From Isoetes taiwanensis (taxonomy: Eukaryota > Streptophyta > Lycopodiopsida > Isoetales > Isoetaceae): 64,000 nt of DNA. The stretch covers positions 9,623,614-9,687,613 of the forward strand of contig JAJEKV010000034.1 of assembly GCA_021234155.1 (NCBI GenBank). The letters run 5' to 3'. Position 1 is the first letter of the stretch. Each line of letters begins with the position of its first letter. The translations under genes and the position numbers were made by a program. Positions 25,276 through 36,700 of the stretch are shown here, one piece after another. The notes under the pieces were generated by a model. That model made no database searches, had not been told where the DNA came from, and was given only the letters and a program-made list of their open reading frames with translations.

Positions 25276-25615
25276 TTTTAAATTAAAATCCCCCTAAAAC
25301 CCCCTTTGATTTGGGTGCATATTCATACGGGGGCTAACTCCGGGCATCGAGAGCTGTTGGATGGGCATATTTGCATGTTATTCCTCGATCTCGTTTGTGG
25401 GGTATAGTTCTACAAGTTTGGGTATACTTTAATGAGGTTTGCGAAATACTATAAGGTTTGAGACAATGTACCTAATGGTGTTTTTATACATGTATTATAC
25501 GGTTTTTTGGGAATACAAAATGGGCTCTCGCAGCCCTACATCACACACCCCTCCCTTCCCCCCGTGAATATGCACCCAAACCAAAGGGGGTTTTAGGGGG
25601 GTTTTAAGTTTAAAG
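25276..25615. mobile_element. MITE, copy 2 with about 60-bp terminal inverted repeats
   Basis: The left end CCCCCTAAAACCCCCTTTGA, continuing TTTGGGTGCATATTCATACG, is matched inverted at the right end (CGTGAATATGCACCCAAACC, AAAGGGGGTTTTAGGGGGG). Flanking AT sequence extends the pairing by about 14 bp. The internal landmarks are shared with the damaged copy at 6655-6965. Non-coding. Confidence 0.85.
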
Positions 25616-26098
25616 ATTAAAAGTTGCGCATGATATATGGTTTGTACACAAATGAAAGGCCGTTAAAAATATATATATATAGAACTAGAGATTAAAAAAA
25701 AAAACTACGAAGATTATGAGAATGAAATATTATAGGCCTTTTGGAACTAGGAATGTAATAGTGGAACAATATCATATAGTCAGTGATGACTTTAAGGTGT
25801 GAAAATTCGTAAAGTTGCTATATTTTATCATTTTTTAAAATCTGGATTCGATGGTTTACTAGGATGCGTACGCTAAAGAACTTCATAAAATCGCCAAAAT
25901 TTGATAATATTGCATCCCAATTATAGTAAATTCGCCAAATTAATGGACATTTATGGTAAACACCAATTCTACTAAATTCGTTTCTATAAAAATGTTGGAA
26001 AAATAGGAAACAATTACCACCATTTCTATAGTTTAGAAGCAACAAGAGGATGATAAAGCCATCACTGCATATATTATTGGGACTTGAACCCATCATAT

Positions 26099-26216
26099 CC
26101 TTCAAATCAATGCAACCATATCTTTGCCGACATACCAGGGGAATCAATACTATAGGTTTCCTTCAAATCAATGCAACCATATCTCTGCCAACATACCAGG
26201 GGAATCAATACTGCGG
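26099..26216. repeat. Tandem duplication of about 60 bp
   Basis: CTTCAAATCAATGCAACCAT followed by ACATACCAGGGGAATCAATA occurs twice in a row with three or four differences. It sits at the left edge of the LINE fragment and may mark duplicated LINE sequence. Confidence 0.85.
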
Positions 26217-28180
26217 CAGAGAGGTGCTTTGGGATAAGCCGCCCGCGACGGACCTCCAGGAACACAACCTTCCCACGTAATCAATGGTTTGATGCAGAGT
26301 GCAAGGAACACAAACGCTGGCTCCGCCAAGTCACAGACCCTGATTTACGCCCACATGCACTCAGACAGTACCGCATCTTCCTTAAAGCTAAGAAAGCCAG
26401 GTACATTGCAGCGCATCAAAGGGAAATGTTTTACCTCCTGGAACGTCATCCCAGGACCTTCTGGCGAAGGGTTCTTAGAAAGCCAGTACAGCCCACAGGG
26501 AATATCACTCCCGAGCAGTGGAGACAATACTTGCAACAACTATACGACCCTCAGGGTGCACATGCAGCATTACCCTTGCAAGAAGGCCCAAAGCTGGAAA
26601 TCACAGATTCCGGATGTGGAACAAGGCTTGCGGCGTCTTGCCAATGGGAAAGCCCCGTGACTTGGATGGTATGCGTGCGTAATTGCTTAAGTGGGCGGTG
26701 GCCGCCCATAATACCCGGTCGACCGCCTTTGTTCAACAAGGCATTACAGAAGATTTCCCATTGCAAAGTGGACCAATAGCGAGTTGTTCCCATATATAAG
26801 GCGGTGACCCACATCGCCCGAGCCCAATTATCGAACAATCATGGTCGGGCGGTGTTTGCAAAATTGCTTCTTTGGGATTCTCGAGCAGCAGTTGACGGCC
26901 GGGCAGAGGCAAAGAGAGGTGCGGGCCCTCACCCGGGCAGATTCGGACCCGGCACTCAACCATTGACCACATCTTCACGCTATGAACTTCGATTGAAGAC
27001 AGCAGGAACCGCCGCCGGGATCTATATTGTTGCTTTGTGGATTTTTTGGCGGGCGCTTTGATTAATCGGCCTCTGAAAACTATGGGCAAGACCGCAGCAA
27101 GTGGGGTTCTGTGAGATTTGCGTAATGCAAAGGTACAAAGCTATACGAAAAGATGCTCGGTCGGTTGCAAAGCAGACAAGCCAACCATTTGATAGCAAAG
27201 ATCGGGGTTCGTCGTGGATGCCCTCTCCCCAACATTGTTTGGGCTTTACATTGATCAATTGGAGGGTCGGGCTTTGTCGATAATGGGGGCGATGGAGCTC
27301 ACCTTCTATCGATCATCGACAGCTTAATATATGCTGATGATGTGGACCTCCTAGCTTACACACCAGCAGACATGCAACGTCATCTCGATGCCCTGGACAC
27401 ATTCTGCCAAGCGACTGATATGCGCGTCAACCTGGCCAAGACTAAGGTGGTTTTCATATCATCTTCACGTCAACCGATGGTCCCCTCCTTCAGTTACCGA
27501 GGCCAAAATGTGGAAGTTGCATCCACATACAAATATTTGGGAGTGGAGTTTCCTTCTACTATGCACTGGGACACATCCATACGGCTACGAGTGATGGCAG
27601 GCTGGAAGGCACTATATGCAATGCAAAACAATAGTCATAGAGCGGAGTTGTATGATTGGGCCCATCAGTCACACCTGTTCAAGGTCTTAGTGGTGCATAC
27701 ATGTGCAAACAGAGGCAGATCGCCATAGCTTGAGGCAATATCTTGGCGATTGCTTCCTCAGCAAGCTTTGGGATGCCAATGCCCTTGAACAGGTCAAGAT
27801 AGCACACTACCAGCGCCACATAAATCCCACATTGGAACGAGGCCCGCAATGCTACCTGCATACCCACTTGCCCATGAAAAGGCGCAGACTCATTGCCTCC
27901 ATTCGCACAGGGGCACATCATCTTCGAATTGAGACAAGCAGATGGATTGGTGAGCCACGCCAGGACAGGCTCTGTCAATGCTGCCAAATGGGAGTCATTG
28001 AGGATGAATCTCATACCCTTCAAAGTTGCCCAGCATATGATCAAATTCGGACACGATATGCTGAGTTGGTCAGGCCTGGCCAACCGTTACATGTGACATT
28101 GAGCACAGCATCCGTACGGGTGCTGGGATCATATCTTCAGGAGGTTAAAAAATCACATCGGGAGAAATGGTTAAAGTAGA
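26190..28180 (+). pseudogene. LINE ORF2 fragment: reverse transcriptase and C-terminal zinc region
   Basis: Frame pieces run in ORF2 order. The linker between endonuclease and RT is at 26171-26779 (NQWFDAECKEHKRWLRQV). A broken RT core follows to 27300, then the RT catalytic YADD at 27330-27341 followed by VDLLAYTPADMQRHLDALD and YKYLGVEF. The Cys/His C-terminal region is at 27703-28179 (RQDRLCQCCQMGVIEDESHT). No endonuclease or ORF1 is attached, and the RT between 26700 and 27300 is frameshifted. It is a 5'-truncated, inactive LINE, and it abuts the next LINE within about 20 bp. Confidence 0.75.
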
Positions 28181-28403
28181 AATGGTGAGGCGTTCAGATG
28201 GGCGCCATGGTGATGGCGGCAGTGGCGGTTTGTGGAATCCCTCATAACTTCTGCATCCGGACTCCGTTTTCAGCGATCTTTGGTTCGTTGGAAAGCTCTT
28301 TCAGTGATCCTTCTTTTTGCACATATTTTTCTTTGGTTTTTGCTGTGTTGGGGGCCGGATTTGATCCCCCTGTTGCGGCCTTTTTTGCTGTAAACCCCTG
28401 AGC

Positions 28404-28922
28404 ATGGTGATGGCGGGTAATTCTGCACCGAGTTTGGGCCTGGAGAAGGCTGGGCCAGGGATTCGTGTCAGAGATGCTGCGAGAGGAAAGAAAGGAGGCA
28501 AGGATATATCCAAAACCTGCGTCAGCTTGGCACTGGATCTTCAAGAGCCAATTCTTAGCCAGGATGTATCCAGTAGGCAGCCGGTGGATTCCCAGGAGCT
28601 GGCTTTTAGGAATTCGGGTAGGATGGAGAATAGAGAGGTGGTGCCCAGCTCAATGCCACCTTTGGAGTCTGTAACTTTGCCATCCTTGGTTGGTGTGAAT
28701 GGTGATGTGCTGCCGGAGGACCCCTTTCAGATATCTGCAGCTTCCCCAGAGGTGGTGCCTCAACCGCCACGAGCCCCAACTCCTCATGCATGGAAAGGTA
28801 ATGACACTGTTGCCCGTCTTTCTAGGCCTAGGTTTTCTGATTGGATTAGGCAACCGTTGCAAGCAGAAAGTGCAGAGAAAAGTTCTAGGGTGACAGAGGC
28901 AATCGCTTATCTTAGAGCGTAA
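28404..28922 (+). CDS. LINE ORF1 (gag-like), Pro/Ser-rich N-terminal part
   Basis: An open frame of 172 codons. The N-terminal half is low complexity (Ser, Pro, Val). The C-terminal part has APTPHAWKGNDTVARLSRPR then FSDWIRQPL, which has a close counterpart in the minus-strand copy (SSDTVARVTGIRFSEWI). Sequence like the rest of ORF1 (MCRYSQADEMVPQSLV, LDLLNGGELLAMF) follows after a stop at 28920-28922. It presumably binds element RNA, as in other LINE ORF1 proteins. No CCHC knuckle was seen. Confidence 0.55.
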   Translation: MVMAGNSAPSLGLEKAGPGIRVRDAARGKKGGKDISKTCVSLALDLQEPILSQDVSSRQPVDSQELAFRNSGRMENREVVPSSMPPLESVTLPSLVGVNGDVLPEDPFQISAASPEVVPQPPRAPTPHAWKGNDTVARLSRPRFSDWIRQPLQAESAEKSSRVTEAIAYLRA

Positions 28923-29964
28923 TAATAAGAAGGATTTGCAAAGAAGTTTTTAAATCATTACCTCCCTGTTGTAGAAATCAATCACCGTAAGCATGTGCAA
29001 GATACGAGAATTTGGTTGCATCTTGGTGTTAGGCCATTTCATCGGGCCTTTTTGGATATGCAGAGGCTTGGGCATCGCTACGGGCTCGGTTTAAGAGGCT
29101 GGGGTTGCCTCCATATGTGACCCAAGTCTCCGGATAATAATTTTTTCTTATTATGGTTGATTTCGAGGCCCGGTGGAGCCGTTGGTCTCGCATGGAGTGG
29201 CACGTATGGGAGGGGCCTATGTTTTGTTCCAGCATTATGCTCCAGGTTTCTCTTCTGCTAGGCCTGCTGCAGTTAGAGTGCCATGTTAGCTTCAAATCCG
29301 GGATTTGCCTCCAGAGATGATGGTGCCTGAGTTTCTAGTGGCCATGGCCAAAGGCCTGGGAACTCACATAGCGCACTCGATTGTGGGTGCACCACATGAT
29401 ATGTGTAGGTATTCCCAAGCAGATGAGATGGTACCTCAGAGTCTTGTGGTTAAAAGTGGTGATTTTTATTCTTACTTCCAGTTGGACTTGCTCAATGGGG
29501 GAGAGCTTTTGGCAATGTTTCCCTCGCTTAAGCGGTTTCACTAGCATAAACCTCACTCAGCACCCAAGCAGGCAGAGCAAATAGTGGTTGGCCCGCCTTC
29601 ACCCTCTGCACTTGTTCCCCCTGTGTTGAAGGCTGTGGAGCAGGTGGGCAGTCCAGAGACACAACCTGAACCCTCCTCTCGTATGTTGGATCCCGAGGTG
29701 CAGAGGGAGACTTGCATGCATTGAAGAGTTGCGGCCAGAAAAAGGAAGGGTGGCAACAAGTTGTTTCTAAGAGGCGAGCCTGTGTGAGAGCTCCTCAAGA
29801 GGGTCACTTAGCCCATCTACGCCCCCAATCGCATGTGTCCCTCCTCAAGTGGATCGAATGGTGATTGATCAGGTAGTCCAGAACTTTTCTTCCTGGGCTG
29901 ATAGTGTTGAGGCATGTGAGGCTTTACAAGGGGATCCTGGACCCTTGGTGCACAACGACCCACA

Positions 29965-30670
29965 TGGATAAGAAAATTCTATCTTGGAATGTGAGAGGCA
30001 TCAAATCCTCTCCGAATAAGCGAGCACGTCTCGCCATGGCTGTGAAGAATCTTAATCCAGATATCTTGTATTTGCAGGAGCATAAATGTGCCAGGGTGAT
30101 ATTACCAACCTAATGAATATCTTGGGTAATTAGTACGTGGCTGCAGCTGCTACAACGGGCAGGGCCAGGGGAGGTACTTTGATTTGTTGGAAAATGGGTG
30201 TACATGTAACCTTTTCAGCCACAGATAGCCAAGGCCAGTGGGCAGTGATTAAATGGAAGGAGGGCCAGTCCGAGTGGGGCTTACTGAATGTGTATGCACC
30301 AATTGGGGCCACTCAGAGAGGTTGCTTATGGGCACAATTGCGAAATAAGCTCCAATCCTTTGGTATGGGTTCTACATGGTTTGTCCTGGGTGACTTTAAC
30401 ATGGTGGAGCTCCCAGAGGACAGGCATGGTATTGGTTCAGATATTGTGCAGGGTTTTGAGCGTGACCAATGGCTTAGGTTTGTGCAGGAGTGGGGTTTGA
30501 CAGAGCTTCCCGGGGATCGGAATTTTACTTGGTGCAATAATTGGCTGGGGCATGGTAGGGCATACTCTAGGCTGGATAGAGTTTATGGCACTCCAGCAGT
30601 CTTGGATTATGCTTCAGCCTTCACTAGGATGAATGTTCTCGCCACCTCTCTCTCGATCACACTCCCGTGA
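29965..30670 (+). pseudogene. LINE ORF2 endonuclease (EEP/APE type)
   Basis: Characteristic blocks are in order: KKILSWNVRGIKSSPNKRAR (N-terminal Asn), DILYLQEHKC (catalytic Glu), WFVLGDFNMVELPEDRHGIG (D-x-N), then NFTWCNN and AYSRLDRVYGTP. These are the metal-binding and catalytic motifs of the family that nicks the target for reverse transcription. A stop at about 30112 and a frame change before 30137 split it. The usual final SDH is frameshifted at about 30655 (SRSHSR in frame). Confidence 0.75.
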
Positions 30671-31122
30671 TCATTCAATGGCTTCATGACCACCTACCGC
30701 CGCCTCTCTCAGATCGGTTTTAAGCTTAACGCAAGCTTTCTTCAGATCCAGAGTTCACAAACCGGCCAGAAGCTCATTTGGCAGCAGATATTCAGCCAGG
30801 ATAGCGGAATGAGTGCAATGGTTACAGCATTGTCTAGTTTGCGAAAGAATGGGGGCGGCAAAAGGCTTTGGCTCGGGGCCGCAGTTGGATGCCTTATATG
30901 AACCGAGTCTCTTAGAGGGCTGGTCTCGATGGCTTGCGTGGAGCAAAGCAGGTGCTTCGCCGATCGAGGTTGAGGAGGAGGCCAAGGTGTCGCAGCCGTG
31001 GTCAAAGCAGTTTGACGCGGGCTGAAGCAAACCGACACTTGCTCTAAAGTCTTTTTTTCCGAAAGCAGCCCGCCGTAAGAAGTATGCAGCAGCCATGGCG
31101 GACATAGTTACACCCCAGTGGA

Positions 31123-32534
31123 GTGTTGTTGCAAAAGAACCGAGATGCTATCAAGGCCTTTGTAGCACAAGACTATGAAACATTTTTCAAGGAGAGCCCG
31201 CTTCCCAGAGTGTTTTTCAAGAGTCAGGTGGTGGCCAAGGTATCGCCAAGAATCTCAACCCTTCAAAGACAGAGCTTAGAGGAGCCGCTGATGCGGGTGA
31301 GTTGGGGATGCATGTCACCGCTGGCTCGGAATAAGTGTCCCGGATTAGATGGAATACCAGTGGAGTTTTTTCAAAAGCCGGGAATGGGTGGGGACCTGGT
31401 GGTGCAGGTGTATGTGGATCTTTTGGGGAATAACTCGATGCATCCTCTGGCTGAATACAAAGTTGTATTTCACTTATACCCAAGTGTAAGCATCCTAAAA
31501 CCATCAATGACCTGGAGGCCTATTACTCGTTGTTCGTAGTGTATAAAATCATTGCTAAGGCTTTGGCCGAGAGGCTTAAGCCAAGACTAGTTCACGCCAT
31601 TAGTGCAGAGTACCGGTTTTATACCACAAATGAACATTCTTCATAATGTGGTCGCCGCTTTTGAGGGAGTGCATTGGGCTCGAGGGATGAGGCAGCCCCT
31701 TGTTTTTCTTGTCGGATTTTGCCAAGGCTTATGACGTTGTTATGGCGTTCTTGGCGATATGATGCGTGCCTTTGGGCGCGGACCTAGTTTCAGTGGAAAC
31801 GGTTATGAAGTCGCACGGTTCCGCTAGGGCTTAAAGCAGTGGTGGTGTGGTGAGACCTCTTCAATCTTCTCTCGTGGGCCGAGGCATTAGGCGGGGATGT
31901 CCGCTGGCCCCTTCCCGCTCACTATAGTGGCGTAAGCTCTCGCAGCCTTTTTCGTGTGGCGCTTGTCGACAATGTGGTGCAAGGTCTCCGCATGGATGAT
32001 GGGTCGCAACAGGTTTGCAATCAATTTGCGGATGATACATTCCTCTTTCTTAATGCAGATGAGTCCAATCTCCAGGCAGCCAAGAATATTTTGGATGCCT
32101 TTTCTTTAGCTTCAGGGTGCTTGCTTAACTGGTCGAAGTGCTCGGCCATGTGGGTACTGGAGGAACCTCCTCCTGCATGGTTGAGTCAGTTTCCCTGGGC
32201 TCTTACACCGCCACACACAGCTGCCAAACCATTTGGCTTGGACATTAATGCTATGGCAATTTGGGCGGAGACTTTACAGAATCTTAAGCAGCATCTGAAC
32301 TGGTGGAGGGGAAGTAAACTCACCATGGCTGGTAGGATTCTGGTAGCCAAGTCAGTGCCCTATAGCACTCACGTTTATGCAGCCTCCTGCATACTTGCGC
32401 CAGAAAGTGTGGTTAAGGAGTTGGATGACACCATTCGCAATTTTGTTTGGGGAGGAAATGAGGAGGGGGCTACAGTGAAGGTCGCATGGTGGAAGTGTGT
32501 GCGCCCCGTAAAGGCGGGGCTTAGGTATGCTTGA
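31123..32534 (+). pseudogene. LINE ORF2 reverse transcriptase
   Basis: RT blocks: NKCPGLDGIPVEFFQK (31330 onward), EAYYSLFVVYKIIAKALAER across a frameshift, and FADDTFLFLNADESNLQ with the catalytic FADD at 32025-32036. Then WSKCSAMW and LTMAGRILVAKSVPYSTHVY, typical of the plant RT thumb. Region 31540-31955 is broken by several indels. Confidence 0.8.
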
Positions 32535-33165
32535 TGTGTCCTTGCACATGAAGGTTCTGGTGTCGAAATTCATCTGGCAGTTGTTGCAGGAGCAACAATC
32601 CCCAGGATTGGCTCTGTTGGCACAATCGCTTCGCCACTCTATTGTGTTTAGGAAGCCAGCAATTCCGGCTCAGTTGCCGTGGGCTCTGTTTGAGGATTTG
32701 CGGCCATTCCCTCATGCTTCGCCTTTTCTTAAAGATCTCCTCAAGGCCTGGAAGGTGGTCAAGGTTCTCTTTTCATTGGACCCTAGCAGGTCTATGGTAG
32801 CCTCATCGCCCTTTCTTTGGGTACCCTTTGATTCTCGTGATCTCCCTTGGCCTCTTCCCTACACCCAATTTTCAAGGCCGATGGATTGCCGCAGGGGTAA
32901 CATCCATCCGCGGATCGGTATTGGGAGGGTCATCTGTGGCGCCGTGGGGAGTTTTTAGGGATCGATTTGGCCTTCGGTACTGGGACATTCGGACTTGGGC
33001 CAGAATTGCGAATGCTATTCCATTGCAGTTGTCTTCTCAAGTCAATCGCGTTTGGAAGTCGCATAGTGGACTTGATGCATCTCAGTTTGTAGCATCGGCT
33101 TATGGGCTTCTAGCGCTTCAGGACACATTGCCGCCTTCGGATAAGTGGTCACTTAAGCTTCCAGG

Positions 33166-33674
33166 GAGTAAGTGGCCCGCCATGTGGAAGTGGGCGTGGA
33201 ATACATTGCCTCCTCCTAAAACTGCACCCTTTTATGGCAGATCTTGCACCGTAGCCTCGTGGTGAATGTCCGAGTACACTGTGTTCAAGCCTCGTGTAGC
33301 GGAAACATGCCCTCTATGTGGGAGGGCCGAGAGACCATTGAGCACCGCTTTGTCCTCGCACGCAGGTAGGGGCAGCTTGGTCCCGGTGAGAGCCCCTTTG
33401 GGTCTTCACCGTGGCAAACCATAAGCTTCTCATGGGAGTCTTTCCTAGCAGCTTGGTGGTGGCCAGGCAAGCAAAGCGCTCCATGTTGATTTGGAAAAGA
33501 CGGAGAGCGAAGGTCTTCCAGAATGCAGTGCTTAGCCCTTTTCGGTTGGTTCCGATCTTGAGGCATAAGTTGTGGCAGGCTTACCAAGTCTCAAGCTTGT
33601 CTGGCACAGTTAAGCGGGAAATTTGGTCGACATTCCTACAGATTGTGAATCATGATGGGCACTTCATTTCTTAG
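33166..33674 (+). pseudogene. LINE zf-RVT C-terminal module
   Basis: SKWPAMWKWAWNTLPPPKTA followed across frameshifts by ETCPLCGRAERPLSTALSS and then WQAYQVSSLSGTVKREIW. This is the Trp/Cys-rich module after RT, as in the fragment at 513-956. The A tail follows 60 bp after its stop. Confidence 0.6.
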
Positions 33675-33763
33675 CACCACACTTATCATTGTACTTGATC
33701 ACATTCTAGTGGTTTAATATATTCCTATATTCTTCAAAAAAAAAAAAAAAAACTTTTAAGTTA

Positions 33764-36700
33764 TGGAGGTTCGTTTTGATGTAATGTCATTAGTTTCATA
33801 TTTAAGATCCAAAGAGCTTCTTGTGCAAGAGCTTGGCAAGTTTGGCCAATCTATACACAGAGAATCCTTTAGTGTTGATATTTTTGGCTTTTCTTCGCCT
33901 CGTTGCCCCATAGCTTCCTTTGTTGATTGTCGTAGAGTTGCCATCTACTTTTGTCTAGAACAACCTAATAATCATGCATTAAACCATCTTAACATTCTTG
34001 TCAACCATCTCAATGATAACTTCATGACATCTAAATGACATCGTCCAAATTTTATTATTATGTCATCTCTTCTTACCGTACAGGAATAAAATATTTACAA
34101 CCAGTGGAAAAATGAAGAATTAGAAATGAAGAATTAGAAATGAAGAACTAGTGTGATGCGTAGAGACCAAGGGTGGTCATTGTCTTCAATCAAATCAATA
34201 TAGATCCTAAACCCAACAATCTGGCATATCAATAGAGTAATGTGTGTTCATGTTGGAAAAGGAAATTTTGCCAAGTGGTAATAAGAAATACCATGTAGGC
34301 ATTTCTTGCAATTAATTAGCATTAGTTATTGTTGCATGTTTCTTGCACTGTGTTCATTCTTTGTAAGAAGCAGTAGTAGTCATTGTTGTTATATTCCTTG
34401 CTTGATGTTCACTCTATGTTAATAAGTGGTTATTTTTTAGGTATTTGCGGCTACCAACATGACATTGAACATAGTATGTGCCCAAAGGTAGAACATAATG
34501 CCACTCCTACAGGCTTTGAAGATATAAGATTATTGCTGCCAGGACAAAAGATCTCAAAGGAGCACTAGGTCAAGGCTCATGGTTAAAAATGTTGCAGTTT
34601 CTTGGGACAAGCCACTCCAAATATGGGACTTAATAGTATTTAATTTACCCAGTTGTAAATGATATGATGACTTTTTCCTCATGAACTGTGAAAGATTTTG
34701 TTATATGTGGATATACTGTTGCTATTTGATGGCATTGCTAGTGGAAGTGAATGTGGTAAGTTAATTATATAATGGAAGCATATAAACTTCTAATTATTTT
34801 GTTTGGTATTTGGGGGCGGTATTTCTGGCATGGTTTTGCCAAGATTTTGCCCCTGTGTTGTATGCAAAAGCGTAGTCAAGCTGTATTTGTTAGGTGATTT
34901 GAGCTGCTTGTTGGCTCTGAAAGGTGGATGTTCCAAATTGGGCTGTGGGTATGTGTTTTCTTGGCATTTCTAGGGCATGGTACGAGAATAGAAGGCATGG
35001 AATGTGCACATGGGCATCTGTTGGGAAGACAGGTGTGCATGGCATGTCGGTTCCAGAGAAAGGTGAGAAAGGTGTGCAATCTTTGAGCGGTTGCAACAAT
35101 CCGGTTGTTGTCTGCGCCATGGGGCAGATAAAGGATTGAAACAGGGCAGATGACAGGGCAGAGAGAGGCTTAACAGTTTGTGGGGGCTGAATCCGGTTGC
35201 TATGAGGAGGATAGAGGGGTGGCTTGTTGAGGGCTGCCGATTCGACTCCTTGTTGAGGGCTGCCGATTCGATTTCTTCAGAGATGCAGGCTGGACATTGA
35301 GGTGCAGGCTGGCAGAGATTCTAGGAATTGGTGGGTTCAAATTCGGTGCTTACCATTGGCATTGGCTCAAGAGGTGTTAATTGTGAAGGCAGCAGGATTC
35401 CAGCTAAGGGTGCATGGTCGATTCAGAATGCAGGTGTGCCGATTGCAGATTGATTGGGCGATTGCACAGCCGAGTAGCCGATTGGGTTCTGGTGAGGCAT
35501 GGATAGTGGCAAAGAGTTGTGTTCGGTGGCAAAGATTGAGATACAGGGCACATGCCGATTCTAAGCGGATTTGAAAGTCAGCTATTCAGAGGGCGAAAGC
35601 GTTTTGGGAGAGCAAAGGAGCTATGGTTTAAGCCAGCTGTGGTTTTGTATTCTAAGCCCGCTCATACCCTTGGTCCAATATTGTGGCAGGAGTGTTTTTA
35701 TCTGCATCATAGGATTTGTCGTGCATTTTTTCTGGCAAAATGTTCATATCTGTGGATCTGGAACAACCCCACGAATATGCTGCGAATCAACGGCTCACAG
35801 TCAACATTACCAAAAAAACCGATAAGGAATGAATAATTGATTTTATGCAATTGAAGCATATTAGATGTATTTAATTATGTTGTATTTTTTTGAATCCTTT
35901 GTTTTATGCAGATGAGGCACCGCGTGGCAATAGTGAGAGTCTTGCATTTTATTTCTTATTGGGATCATCTTTTGTTGAACGTTCTATAAAGAAAGCTAGG
36001 TTTTTCTTTATAGATTTATTATTATCTTTATATTGAAGGAACCTCTGGTTCTGTCCTTCCTTTCTTTTGGCATCCTTCAGTTTTATGGATCCATAAAAGA
36101 TTGTGGTGCTTCCTGTGATTGATTGCTGTGGAAAAAGCCCTATTTTGCATGGCCAATTTCGTGGCCGCCTTTTTTATGAAGAGAGTATTCAAGACCAAAA
36201 ACCTATCAAATCTGGTGGTTAGTGCAGTAGCATCTTAAGTCGTCGTTGTATTATGAAAGTAAACTAGTATATAACCAAGCAGTATAGTGTATTGTTTGGT
36301 TTCTTCATTAAAATTTTCTGGGATTTAGTGAATACTCTATCCAGACCTATGTTCATGATTCTTATATGTCACATAATCACCTTAAAGCATAGTATAGACG
36401 CTGGCAAAGGAGCTACATCAACAGTGTGTATTAATATATGCCATTTTCTTAGGTTTTTGGGTAGATGCATGCATGCTGCAACTTGCATGCCACAATGTTC
36501 AAGACTGGTAGCAGCACTCTTTATGTCCTAGAGGAGAGACATTTCATGAATGCTCCAGCTTATGTTGCCTTGCTTTCAGGAAAGGATCGAATGACATGGT
36601 ATATTTGAGATCCAATTTGCTAACTGTTTTTCACGAAGCTTGCATAAAAAATTTATAAGGCTTTTGCATTGTTTACTTTTCAAGATACATCTAGAAAGCT

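Larger units (their letters stand above)
28190..33753 (+). mobile_element. Near full-length LINE (non-LTR retrotransposon), inactive
   Basis: The order is ORF1 (28404-28922, ending GNDTVARLSRPRFSDWI), a decayed ORF1 tail to about 29800, then ORF2 with apurinic endonuclease, reverse transcriptase and zf-RVT, and a terminal A run of 17 at 33736-33753. Multiple frameshifts and stops (for example near 30112, 30668, 31537 and 33262) make it inactive. The 5' end is an estimate; no target-site duplication was recognised around the A tail. ORF1 matches the minus-strand copy at 1-3 kb. Confidence 0.85.
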
